Of a stretch of 64,000 nucleotides of DNA, positions 27,070 through 36,000 are shown piece after piece. The DNA is from Melioribacter roseus (GTDB taxonomy: Bacteria > Bacteroidota > Ignavibacteria > Ignavibacteriales > Melioribacteraceae). A program made the position numbers and the translations under genes. A model generated the notes under the pieces. The model was not told where the DNA came from. It did no database searches and worked only from the letters and a program-made list of their open reading frames with translations. The DNA lies in contig DYHH01000010.1 of NCBI GenBank assembly GCA_020724265.1, forward strand, positions 1 through 64,000, read 5' to 3'. Each line of letters starts with the position of its first letter. Positions within the stretch are counted from its first letter, which is position 1.

Positions 27070-28347
27070 ATGAAAGGTGATATAGAGTCCACCGTTACAA
27101 AATCAAAGAGTTATAAAAGAGCTTTTGATGTTTATAATGTTCGCAATGACTTCCCGATTTTAAATAGATTGGTTAACGGGCGACCTCTAGTTTATCTAGA
27201 CAATGCAGCAACTACTCAAAAACCCAAAGCGGTTATTGATAATCTGCGAAACTATTACGAAAGTGATAATGCTAATATCCACAGGGGTGTTTATTTCTTA
27301 AGTGAAGTTGCAACTGAAGCTTTTGAAACTGCACGACTTAAAGTAAAAGAATTTGTAAATGCACTCAGTGCATCTGAAATTATTTTTGTTAAAGGCGCAA
27401 CCGAAGCAATTAATTTGGTGGCAACATCCTTATGTCGTGCAGGTCATTTCAAAGATGGTGATGAGATTATTCTTACCGCAATGGAACATCATGCAAATAT
27501 TGTTCCCTGGCAATTAATCTGTAATAATAAACAGATGAAAATAAAAGTTATACCGATGAATGATAACGGTGAATTAGAACTTGATAAACTTGACAGCCTA
27601 ATAACCGAAAAAACTAAAATGATATCCGTTGTATATATATCTAATTCGCTTGGTACGATTAATCCGATTAAAGAAGTCGTAAAGAAAGCTCATTCGCATA
27701 ATATCCCGGTGTTAATTGATGGCGCTCAAGCTGCACCTCATCTTAAGGTTGATGTTCAGGAATTAGATTGTGACTTTTTCGTTTTCTCCGGACACAAAAT
27801 GTACGGACCAACCGGCATAGGAGTATTGTATGGTAAAACTGAATTCTTAAATATGATGCCGCCGTATCAAGGTGGCGGAGATATGATCAGAGAAGTAACT
27901 TTTGAAAAGACAACTTTTGAAGATATTCCGAATAAGTTTGAAGCCGGTACCCCTAATATTGCCGGGGGAATTGGTCTCGGTGCTGCAATTGATTATCTGA
28001 GCCAATTTGATTTTAACGAATTGACGGAATATGAAAATGAACTTCTTTTATACGGAACTGAAAAGCTCTCCGCAATTAAAGGTTTGAAAATTATCGGTAC
28101 AGCAAAAAACAAAGCTTCGGTTATTTCTTTTGTTATTGAAGGTATTCACCCTTATGATATCGGGACAATTGTTGATACTCACGGTATTGCTATAAGAACC
28201 GGTCATCATTGCACACAACCGATAATGAGAAGGTTTAATGTCCCGGCAACAGCAAGAGCTTCCTTCTCATTTTATAATACGAAAGAAGAAATTGACAAGT
28301 TAGCCGAAGGATTAAAAAAAGTAATAAAGATGTTTAAACAACAATAA
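27070..28347 (+). CDS. sufS: Cysteine desulfurase SufS
   Basis: PLP enzyme that takes sulfur from cysteine for cluster assembly. The PLP lysine is in SGHKMYGPTG (about K243) and the persulfide cysteine in TGHHCTQP (about C381), which matches group II (SufS/CsdA) desulfurases in having the short active-site loop. ATG at 27070 is chosen; a TTG two codons earlier, directly after the sufD stop, is also possible. No SufE or SufU gene, the usual sulfur acceptor, is found in this operon. Confidence 0.95.
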   Translation: MKGDIESTVTKSKSYKRAFDVYNVRNDFPILNRLVNGRPLVYLDNAATTQKPKAVIDNLRNYYESDNANIHRGVYFLSEVATEAFETARLKVKEFVNALSASEIIFVKGATEAINLVATSLCRAGHFKDGDEIILTAMEHHANIVPWQLICNNKQMKIKVIPMNDNGELELDKLDSLITEKTKMISVVYISNSLGTINPIKEVVKKAHSHNIPVLIDGAQAAPHLKVDVQELDCDFFVFSGHKMYGPTGIGVLYGKTEFLNMMPPYQGGGDMIREVTFEKTTFEDIPNKFEAGTPNIAGGIGLGAAIDYLSQFDFNELTEYENELLLYGTEKLSAIKGLKIIGTAKNKASVISFVIEGIHPYDIGTIVDTHGIAIRTGHHCTQPIMRRFNVPATARASFSFYNTKEEIDKLAEGLKKVIKMFKQQ

Positions 28348-28356
28348 GCAAACAAT

Positions 28357-28668
28357 ATGGATATAGGTAAATTAGAACAAGATATAATTCATCAATTAAA
28401 AACAGTATTCGACCCGGAAATCCCTGTTGATATATATGAACTCGGATTAATCTACGAAATTAAAATTGATGAAGAAGCAAACGTATATATAAAAATGACA
28501 TTAACATCTCCGGCATGTCCCGTTGCGGGAAGTCTCCCCGGTGAAGTTAAAGAAAGAGTTAAATCATTAAAAGATGTTAATGATGTTTATGTTGATTTAG
28601 TTTGGAATCCCCCTTGGGATAAAGATATGATGTCGGAAGAAGCAAAACTTGAACTTGGTTTTTTATAA
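28357..28668 (+). CDS. sufT: SufT-like MIP18 (DUF59) Fe-S maturation protein
   Basis: A 103-residue protein of the MIP18/DUF59 family, which helps mature or deliver Fe-S clusters. It opens with the typical DPEIPVDIYELGLIYEI and keeps the conserved Cys in TSPACPVAGSLP, and ends with VDLVWNPPWDKDMMSEEAKLELG as in SUF-linked members. It lies nine bases after sufS and 19 bases before the bacilliredoxin start, so it belongs to the operon. Confidence 0.92.
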   Translation: MDIGKLEQDIIHQLKTVFDPEIPVDIYELGLIYEIKIDEEANVYIKMTLTSPACPVAGSLPGEVKERVKSLKDVNDVYVDLVWNPPWDKDMMSEEAKLELGFL

Positions 28669-28687
28669 CAAAAAAAAGGAATTATCG

Positions 28688-29224
28688 ATGCACAATATAA
28701 ATGTAAAACCACCGATTTATGATCCCGAAGCAGTTCAGCCGATGCGGGATGAACTTATTTATGTAGGGTTTCAAGAATTAACAACACCCGAAAAAGTTGA
28801 AGAAGTTTTATCTCTTAACGATGATAAGCTTACCTTGCTTATGATAAATTCAGTTTGCGGTTGTGCAGCAGGAAGTGCAAGACCGGGTGTTACGCATTCG
28901 GTTATGCATAATAAAATTCCGGATAGATTAGTAACTGTATTTGCCGGTCAGGATAGAGATGCAACGGATTATCTTCGCGAAAAATATTTGACTAATATTC
29001 CTCCGTCTTCTCCGTTTGTTGCATTATTTAAAAACGGTTCGCCTGTTGTAGTTATGCCTCGTCATCACATTGAAGGCAGATCAGCACAAGAAGTCGCCCA
29101 AGCGTTGATGGAACTCTTTGATGAGTACTGCACAAAAGAAGGTCCGGCAATTTCGGAAGAAGCATACGGTAAACTTGTTCATGCACGTGCGTGTGGTTCA
29201 ACTATTCCGTTAAATGAGAATTAA
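28688..29224 (+). CDS. BrxA/BrxB-type bacilliredoxin
   Basis: A 178-residue member of the DUF1094/bacilliredoxin family, thioredoxin-fold proteins that in Bacilli remove bacillithiol from oxidised proteins. The active-site CGC is at C57-G-C59 in NSVCGCAAGSARPG. The ATG at 28688 has AAAAGGA seven bases upstream, so the frame's extension into sufT is not used. Its place inside a suf operon suggests a thiol or persulfide redox role tied to cluster assembly. Whether this organism makes bacillithiol cannot be seen here. Confidence 0.9.
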   Translation: MHNINVKPPIYDPEAVQPMRDELIYVGFQELTTPEKVEEVLSLNDDKLTLLMINSVCGCAAGSARPGVTHSVMHNKIPDRLVTVFAGQDRDATDYLREKYLTNIPPSSPFVALFKNGSPVVVMPRHHIEGRSAQEVAQALMELFDEYCTKEGPAISEEAYGKLVHARACGSTIPLNEN

Positions 29225-29230
29225 TACAAA

Positions 29231-29713
29231 ATGAAATTCAGTACAACAGAAGAATATGGAATACGATGCCTGATTCGCATTGCTAAATTTCATGAAGTAG
29301 GAAAAACGCTTACCATTCCTGAAATTAGCAAAGCCGAAGGAATCTCTCAGCATAATACTGCAAAGATCTTACGTGCACTTAGACTCGGCGGATTTTTAGA
29401 TAGCGAAAGAGGGCAGACCGGCGGTTATTCATTAACACGAAAACCCGAAGAGATAAAAATAAAAGAAGTATTGAATACTCTCGGTGGTAGATTATTTGAT
29501 TCTACATTTTGCGAATCTCATTCGGGTATGTCGGATATTTGCACACATACTATCGACTGTTCCGTACGCTCGCTTTGGAAAGTTATTCAAGATGCTGTTG
29601 ATACAGTAGTTAAAGATATTAGCCTGAAAGATTTGATCGGTTCCGAAAACGAAACATTTGTAAAGTTTAACGAAAATCTTGAATTGGTAAATTCATTTGA
29701 AAATGGGAATTAA
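29231..29713 (+). CDS. Rrf2 family Fe-S-sensing regulator
   Basis: A 160-residue Rrf2-type regulator with an N-terminal winged helix (residues 1-80, including ISQHNTAKILRALRLGGFLDSERGQTGGY) and three cysteines, C94, C104 and C110, spaced like the cluster ligands of IscR, SufR and NsrR relatives. Being the last gene of the suf operon it is the likely feedback regulator: with a bound cluster it would repress suf, without it suf would be released. No matching operator was recognised by eye. Confidence 0.9.
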   Translation: MKFSTTEEYGIRCLIRIAKFHEVGKTLTIPEISKAEGISQHNTAKILRALRLGGFLDSERGQTGGYSLTRKPEEIKIKEVLNTLGGRLFDSTFCESHSGMSDICTHTIDCSVRSLWKVIQDAVDTVVKDISLKDLIGSENETFVKFNENLELVNSFENGN

Positions 29714-29750
29714 AATGTAGAGACGTTACCAGCGTCTCTACATTGTTTTT
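29714..29750. terminator. Perfect hairpin terminator after the suf operon
   Basis: A 12-bp perfect stem, AATGTAGAGACG at 29714-29725 with CGTCTCTACATT at 29733-29744, closes a 7-base loop and is followed by GTTTTT. It serves the plus-strand suf operon and, being symmetric, could also end the convergent abiE transcript, whose stop codon lies inside it. GTAGAGACG arms are known from dispersed repeats in other bacteria. Confidence 0.75.
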
Positions 29751-30418
29751 AGTATAGCTGTAATTTCCTCTTTCAATACATTGAATTTTGTTTGATTATA
29801 AAATTCTCTTTCATCAGCATCTAAAAGTGAACCGAGAGTTACCTTAAAATCTCTTTCTTTGAATGAATCAATTATTGCAAGCATTTTTTCCAATTTGGAT
29901 TTTTCATTTGGTAGTGGAATTCCTCGTTTAAAAATGAAATCAATATCAAAGCAGTCACGTATAAGTTTTCTTGAAAGGAATGCTTCAATTTTGTTTTTCA
30001 TCATTTGTTCAAGTGTTAAACCTAAAACTTGAACCTGCTTATTCGTAAACTTCGAAAAAGCAATTTTCCTTTCATACTGAAAATCACTCTGATCCTTTCG
30101 GATTTCTATTTTAAGACTTCTCTTTGATTTTGGACTTTGTAATTGAAATAGAATTGTAAAGTTTTTATTTGCACTGTCAACAATTTTAAATTCTTTTGAA
30201 AAAGAAGCACTCAACAAATCAAAAAGTTTATTGTGGCTTGTATTCTGTTTAAGCCAGAAATCTAAATCGGTTGAATACCGGTTAAGGTTATGACATAAAC
30301 GAAGCATTGTACCTCCGCCAAAATAAATTTGCTCGAGTACTCTAATTGAGTTTAAGAATTCCAGAACTTCAATCTCGAAAATTTCTAAAGCTCGTAATTC
30401 CGGGTTAATCTTTGCCAT
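29738..30418 (-). CDS. abiEii: AbiEii-type nucleotidyltransferase toxin
   Basis: Toxin of a type IV toxin-antitoxin and phage-abortive-infection pair. The 226-residue protein has the nucleotidyltransferase core FGGGTMLR (GGGT at 34-37) and the acidic pair D51 and D53 in STDLDFW, then the AbiEii motif KNKIEAFLSRKLIRDCFDIDF. The active site looks intact. AbiEii enzymes are GTP- or NTP-dependent nucleotidyltransferases that stop growth. It overlaps abiEi by 34 bases. Confidence 0.9.
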   Translation of the reverse strand: MAKINPELRALEIFEIEVLEFLNSIRVLEQIYFGGGTMLRLCHNLNRYSTDLDFWLKQNTSHNKLFDLLSASFSKEFKIVDSANKNFTILFQLQSPKSKRSLKIEIRKDQSDFQYERKIAFSKFTNKQVQVLGLTLEQMMKNKIEAFLSRKLIRDCFDIDFIFKRGIPLPNEKSKLEKMLAIIDSFKERDFKVTLGSLLDADEREFYNQTKFNVLKEEITAILKTM

Positions 30419-30978
30419 AAGTTTTGTGCCGCTTTATTTGTTTTTGACAAGAACGAATCTATACCGGATTTATTCAGTTTATTAAAATCTATGGCTTCGA
30501 AATCGCAGTTGTATCTTCCTATTGCCGTAAGATAAATTGAGTCGGCAATTGCTTTTTCCGGTGTTGCAATAAAGAAGTTCTCGTTTTTATAGAAGCCGGA
30601 ATAATATTTTTCTTTAACCTTGGAGAACGAAAACTCGTAATCATTAATACGAAAATTTATTGTTCGTTTCAATCCGATTGATTCTATGTAATTTCTTGTC
30701 TGCTGTGTAGAAATATTATAATAACTCAATGCTGAAGTAAGAGAAATATAAGAAGGGGTTTGAAGCATATTCGCAATGCTAAATAATTCTTCTTCCGATA
30801 TTGTCCGCAGTTTTTGTGGAAGTAAAAAAAGATCGCGTTTCAGTCGAATCAATTTTTCCGCGTTCACATACCGCGAAGCTGTAACTTGTGCAGATTTTTT
30901 ACTGATAGCGAGTTCGCGTGCAATATCATCAGCATTTAGGTATAATGAATCAATATTTTGAAGTTTTATCAAATTCAT
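30385..30978 (-). CDS. abiEi: AbiEi-type antitoxin/autorepressor
   Basis: Antitoxin partner of the downstream nucleotidyltransferase. The 197 residues begin with a winged helix-turn-helix (LNADDIARELAISKKSAQVTA region, 15-60) and continue with the AbiEi core (PSYISLTSALSYYNISTQ, then ATPEKAIADSIYL). Characterised AbiEi proteins neutralise the toxin without direct tight binding and repress their own promoter by binding two inverted repeats. Two palindromes sit just upstream here. A -7 box five bases before the ATG suggests a leaderless mRNA. Confidence 0.9.
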   Translation of the reverse strand: MNLIKLQNIDSLYLNADDIARELAISKKSAQVTASRYVNAEKLIRLKRDLFLLPQKLRTISEEELFSIANMLQTPSYISLTSALSYYNISTQQTRNYIESIGLKRTINFRINDYEFSFSKVKEKYYSGFYKNENFFIATPEKAIADSIYLTAIGRYNCDFEAIDFNKLNKSGIDSFLSKTNKAAQNLWQRLTRNYEL

Positions 30979-30983
30979 AAATA

Positions 30984-31019
30984 CAAATATATAACAAAAT
31001 TGTTAAATATCTATATTTA
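30984..31019 (-). promoter_or_regulatory. abiE promoter with two adjoining palindromes
   Basis: On the minus strand TATATTTG (30991 to 30984) matches the Bacteroidota -7 box. Directly behind it lie the palindromes TAACAAAATTGTTA (30992-31005) and TAAATATCTATATTTA (31004-31019), with 6-bp and 7-bp arms. This is where an autorepressor such as AbiEi would bind. The ATG at 30978 is only five bases past the -7 box. Confidence 0.55.
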
Positions 31020-31088
31020 GGGATAGGATTCGTTATTATCGCTTATAAATGTTTCTCTAACACGGAAGTAAATTTGTAAACCTTCATT

Positions 31089-31817
31089 TTATTTTATCAC
31101 TCCGAAAGTTTCATTGAACTTTTCAATTTCTATAAGCGGATCCGGGTAGTAAGCAAAACAAAGCAGAGGATATAAACTTGAAAAGATTTTAGCACAAAAC
31201 GGAAGTAATGAATCGGTTGCTACTTTCTTTTTATCGAAATTCTTTAATTGAAGTAAAATGTATTTGTAATCATCGAGTTTGTTGACGTGTTTTTTTGCAT
31301 CGAAACTTTTTAATACTTCAGCCGGTTCTTTAGAATCCATATGATGAAGAGAGAATTTGTTATTAAGGTTATATTTTTCAAAAATTTTAATTATCTCGCC
31401 TTTATACCTTGCTAAATTCTGATTAAAATAAAGTTGATCACCAATTGTATTATTTAGAAATATTCCAAGATCGGTTCCATACGGATCAAAATATAGAAAA
31501 TACTCGCTGTCTAATTTGAATCTACCGAAGTGAATCAAAAAATAATTTTTATAGGGCGCACCTTTGGCGAACCGCATATCTTTATTAATCCGCATTAATG
31601 TTTGATTAAATTTTGGTTCGGTTCTGATTGAAGGATTCAACCTGTTAAGAATTGAAGATAATTCGATTACAAATAATCTTGCCGGTTCTACTAATACTTT
31701 CTGATAACTTTCTTTATTTTGGTGAAACCATTCGATGTTATTATTTTTTTCGAGGTCGGATAAAAAAGAAAATATTTCGTTACCGAATCCTAAAAAAACG
31801 GAATTAACTTTTCTCAA
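31089..31817 (-). CDS. DUF2461 family protein
   Basis: A 242-residue protein of the DUF2461 (TIGR02453) family, recognisable from the opening FLSDLEKNNNIEWFHQNKESYQ, then RINKDMRFAKGAPYKNYF and the late FDKKKVATDSLL region. It is cytoplasmic as far as can be seen and its function is not established. It starts at a TTG that overlaps the TGA stop of the upstream beta-barrel gene by four bases, so the two are translationally coupled. Confidence 0.82.
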   Translation of the reverse strand: MRKVNSVFLGFGNEIFSFLSDLEKNNNIEWFHQNKESYQKVLVEPARLFVIELSSILNRLNPSIRTEPKFNQTLMRINKDMRFAKGAPYKNYFLIHFGRFKLDSEYFLYFDPYGTDLGIFLNNTIGDQLYFNQNLARYKGEIIKIFEKYNLNNKFSLHHMDSKEPAEVLKSFDAKKHVNKLDDYKYILLQLKNFDKKKVATDSLLPFCAKIFSSLYPLLCFAYYPDPLIEIEKFNETFGVIK

Positions 31818-32461
31818 TACATAATCCCGATATTGATTGTTAAATAAAAATGGGCAATATCTTTTCGGAATTTATCTCTAAGATTTTCTACTCCTTTATC
31901 AAAGAGATGAATATAATAGTACCGTAAATTAACGCCGAGTAAGTTTGATTTGCTGACACCGAAATTTGCACCGAAACCGATATAACCTCCGGCGGCAAGT
32001 TTTGTCTGGGCTTCACCGAAGGCACTGAAAAATTCTTGTTCGTAAGGAGTAGTTAAAACGATAGTAGGTCCTATCCCAAAATTTATATATGGTCTTAAAG
32101 TTGATGTCAAATTATCAGAAAATAATCTATAGTGTAAACCTGCATTAATCGGTATTATAAAAACTCTATTGACCTTACCGACTGTAAAAGTATTTCCCCA
32201 AAAATCAATGTATTGAAATTCTCGCTCGTCTTTCGATTCTGAAAAAGAGAAATCCACAAACCCGGTAAGCTTACGGTCAAATTCTTTTCTGAAAAAAGTA
32301 CCGATACCGAATCCACCTTCACCGAACATTAAATCAACACCCCAAGAATTTGGCGGTAACTCAATATCCGGTACTTCGGGTGCAAGTTTCCCAATTGATT
32401 GTGAGAATGAAACTGAACTCAAAAAGATTATCAATAAAAGAATATGCTTAATTCTAAACAT
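31814..32461 (-). CDS. Outer-membrane beta-barrel protein
   Basis: A 215-residue exported protein with a signal peptide ending near VSFSQS and a mature part of alternating strands with glycine and aromatic residues (YRLFSDNLTSTLRPYINFGIG, AAGGYIGFGANFG, LTINIGIMY). The pattern is that of a small OmpA-like or OMP_b-brl barrel of Bacteroidota. It begins a two-gene transcript with the DUF2461 gene. No specific function can be given. Confidence 0.75.
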   Translation of the reverse strand: MFRIKHILLLIIFLSSVSFSQSIGKLAPEVPDIELPPNSWGVDLMFGEGGFGIGTFFRKEFDRKLTGFVDFSFSESKDEREFQYIDFWGNTFTVGKVNRVFIIPINAGLHYRLFSDNLTSTLRPYINFGIGPTIVLTTPYEQEFFSAFGEAQTKLAAGGYIGFGANFGVSKSNLLGVNLRYYYIHLFDKGVENLRDKFRKDIAHFYLTINIGIMY

Positions 32462-32566
32462 TCGAAATTCCTTTTCTCTTTGTTTTATACTAAAATTGGA
32501 TATTATATTTCAAAAATCAATGTAATGTTTCATCTTATAAAATTTTTTCTAAAAACGGGATAACTC

Positions 32567-33067
32567 ATGGCACAAAATATCGAATTAAAAATTAAACTGG
32601 ATGAATTTTCTGTTGTAACCGAAATTCTACACCTAAACAATATTAAGTTGGAAACCATTCTCAGGCAGAGAGATATTTATTACAAAAATAAAAACGGCTT
32701 ATTGAAACTTCGTATTTATAATGGCAGCGGCGAACTAATTTTTTATCAAAGAAACGAGGACGATAAAGATAGAGTTAGTAATTATCACCTGTTAAAAGTC
32801 GATCCGGGTTATGCCGAAGATTTTTTCTCAAAGCTTTTCGAAATTGAAGTAGAGGTAATTAAAGAAAGAAGATTATATCTTTATAAGAACACAAGAATAC
32901 ATTTGGACGAAGTTGATAAACTTGGTTCCTTCCTTGAACTTGAAACGGTGGTAAATACAAGTTTACATGAAGGGAAAAATGAATTTTTAGAAGTTGTACA
33001 ACTTTTGAAATTGGATTTGAACAAACAGATTAAAACATCATACAGAACATTGCTTCTTGAAAAATGA
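32567..33067 (+). CDS. CYTH domain protein (class IV adenylate cyclase-like)
   Basis: A 166-residue protein of the CYTH/triphosphate tunnel superfamily, similar to class IV adenylate cyclase and thiamine or inorganic triphosphatases. The N-terminal signature reads N-x-E-x-K-x-K (residues 4-10), so the first Glu of the ExExK metal site is Asn. The later strands keep LKLRIYNGSGELIFYQR and IHLDEVDKLGSFLELE. Its stop overlaps the AddB-like gene by four bases (ATGA). Activity is uncertain; substrate unknown. Confidence 0.82.
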   Translation: MAQNIELKIKLDEFSVVTEILHLNNIKLETILRQRDIYYKNKNGLLKLRIYNGSGELIFYQRNEDDKDRVSNYHLLKVDPGYAEDFFSKLFEIEVEVIKERRLYLYKNTRIHLDEVDKLGSFLELETVVNTSLHEGKNEFLEVVQLLKLDLNKQIKTSYRTLLLEK

Positions 33068-36000
33068 TTCTAACAAAAGAAAATATTTCTTCAATTGACT
33101 TACCCGGATTGATAGATGAAAAAATTAAATCGACTCAGACCAATGAACTGCTAATTATTGTTCCGACCAACCGGAAATTACGAGCGGTTAAAAAAGAAAT
33201 TATTGATCTTTCACCGGGACAAACTGTTGCAAAAATTAATATTGAAACCCTCGGTACGCTATCTCAAAAATTACTTGAGACAATTGAATTTTATATTCAA
33301 TTAAGTGAATCCGCATCATCGGTTTTGATAAAGAATGCCGCGGAGAGCGTCAATCTGAAATATTTTGTCAACTACCGTGGCAGTATACCCAATGGTACTT
33401 TAGACAGAATCAAAAACGTAATTTCGGAATATAAACGGCACGGTATTACACCGGAAAAACTTATTAGTGAGACCGAAAAACTTGAAGCTTCGGAAAAAAT
33501 AAAAGCTGAAGATATTGCGGAGATTTATTCTAATTATAAGAAACTTACTGCAAAGATTAATGCCCTCGAAATCGGCGATGTTTATGAAAAATTACTTGAA
33601 AATGATTTTTCTAATTCTTTCTATCAAAATTATGTTGAAGTAAAAAATATTGTTCTTCTCGGTTTCGATCAATTTTCTATTCCAGAGATAAAAATAATTA
33701 ACAAGCTTTCCGAAATTGTCGGAAACAAACTCTATATTGATTTTGATTATTATAAATCCAATTCATTGCTTTTTGGTCACCTCGAAGAAACTTACACTTT
33801 ATTAGAGCAATATGGGTTCATTAAAATTAATGATAACTCTGTTTATGAGTTTAACGAGTTCATTAAAATTGTTCGCGAAAGGTTGTTTCTCAACATTCAA
33901 AAGAAAAGTATTTCCCAATTCAAAAATGATATATCGATAATTAAAGGTAGATATACAGAAGAAGAAATCGAATTAATTGCCAAAAAAATTAAAACTCTTT
34001 TAATTAAAAACCGGGTAAAACCGCATAAAATTTGTGTAGTATTTAATTTGATCTCGGATTTTTCTCCTTTAGTCCGCGATGTATTTGAACGTTTTAGAAT
34101 TCCGTATAACTTAACAGATCGTACATCTCTTGATCAGTCACCGCCGATAATTTCAATAATTAATCTGTTGGAGATAGCTGGAAATGATTATTATTATAAA
34201 AATATTTTCCGTGCGCTAAGCGGCAGATTTTTATCAAGTTTGAATGTTGATGCAGTCAATTTAAATCTGGTTGCTTCAAAATTAAAAATCGTATCCGGTT
34301 ATCATAACTGGGTTCGCTCAATCGAAAATGAAATTGAAAATAATACCGATGACGACGAAAAAATAAATGTAGAGAAACTAAGACAAGCACTCAACGATCT
34401 TTTGAAAATCGAAGAAGTTCTTAAACCCTTTACGCAAAAACTGACACCTTCCGAGTTTTACAAAATACTTCTCAAGTTTATAACAAAATCAAATTTATCG
34501 TTATCTGTTCTTGAAGGACATCCAGATTATCGTGAAGAAGATATCGCTTCATTAACAACATTCACCGAAACGCTTGAAGAAATATTACTTTTAATTGAAA
34601 AGGAAAATAACAAAGAGAAGAAATACTCACTTTCATTTTATCTTGATCAGATTAAAACAGCATGTAGCTGGGCTCGATTTAATATTAAAGGTAGATCGGA
34701 TTACGGGGTGCTTATTACATCAATTGATGAAATAAGAGGACTTAGTTTCGACTATCTTTTTCTTGCCGGAATGAATGACGGAATATTTCCGACGCGATAT
34801 AAACCGGAGATTTTCTTTTCCGGTTCATTTTTGAAAAAAGAATCTATTCATCAAACAGAAGAGAGATATCATTTCTATCAAGCTCTTTCCGCATGGCGTA
34901 AGCAGCTTTACCTATCTTATTCAGCTATTAATGATGATAGAGAATTGGTTGAATCGAATTTTCTAAAAGATTTTTCAAGCTTATTTGAAACTTCGGAAAT
35001 TACAAGCAATTCATTTGAAAAAATCGCCTTTTCGGAAGAAGAAATACAAATAATTCTGGGAAGACAAATTTCCCTCGATTTGGAAAGCGATGTTATTTTT
35101 AAATCACGTAATATCGATAACCGATCCCTTAAACAGAAAATTGAAGTATCGAAACAAAGAATTAATTCACCTCATGAAGAATTTCCCTTCAACGGATTTA
35201 TTGGTTTAAACGATAAAGAAGAAATCAAAAATTCGCTTAAAAAGTTTGCAGACAGGGAATACTCAATAACTCAATTGGAAACTTATTCACGATGTCCCTT
35301 TAAATATTTTATGCAATATGTTTTAGGTGTCTCGGAAGTTAGTGAACCAACCGAAGAAGTTGAACCTGTTGAAATCGGTAGTATAATGCATAAGATATTA
35401 TTTGAGTTTTACACGGAATTAAGAACTCAGAAGATTATACTTCATAATTGCTCGGAAACGGATTTCAAAAAAGCAGAGAAAATTATTTTTGATATAGCCG
35501 AACAAAATATCAATTCACCTATTTTCTATTCAGAATTATCTTTTTATGAAAAAGAGAAAATAACAGGGATAAACGGAAATAAAAAAGAATCTATTCTATA
35601 TAAATTTCTCTTAAAGGAAAGAGAGAGTAATAATAATTCTGAACCGACGTATTTTGAAATTGCCTTTGGGAATATCAGATCAAAAATAAAGGATGAAACT
35701 TTATCCTCTGAGGAACCGGTTTTGGGAAATAGTATAAAATTTAGGGGTAAGGTTGACAGAATTGATATCGATACGGAAAATGAAACATTTGATATAGTTG
35801 ATTACAAATTAAGCTTGAGAAGCAAACCTACACAAAACGATATACAAGATGGAATATCGCTTCAGCTCCCATTGTATCTTTTTGCAGCAAAAAAACTTTT
35901 TGAAAAAAAAGAAATTTCACTTACTCCGTCCGAAGTCTATTTGTACTCGTTAAAATATAATGAAAAAGAATTCGGTAAAAACCGGATAACGTTAATTGAT

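Noticed and set aside
29738-30978. The locus as part of a larger defence island.
   Set aside because: The flanking genes (suf operon, DUF2461, beta-barrel protein) are ordinary and show no integrase, attachment site or other defence genes.
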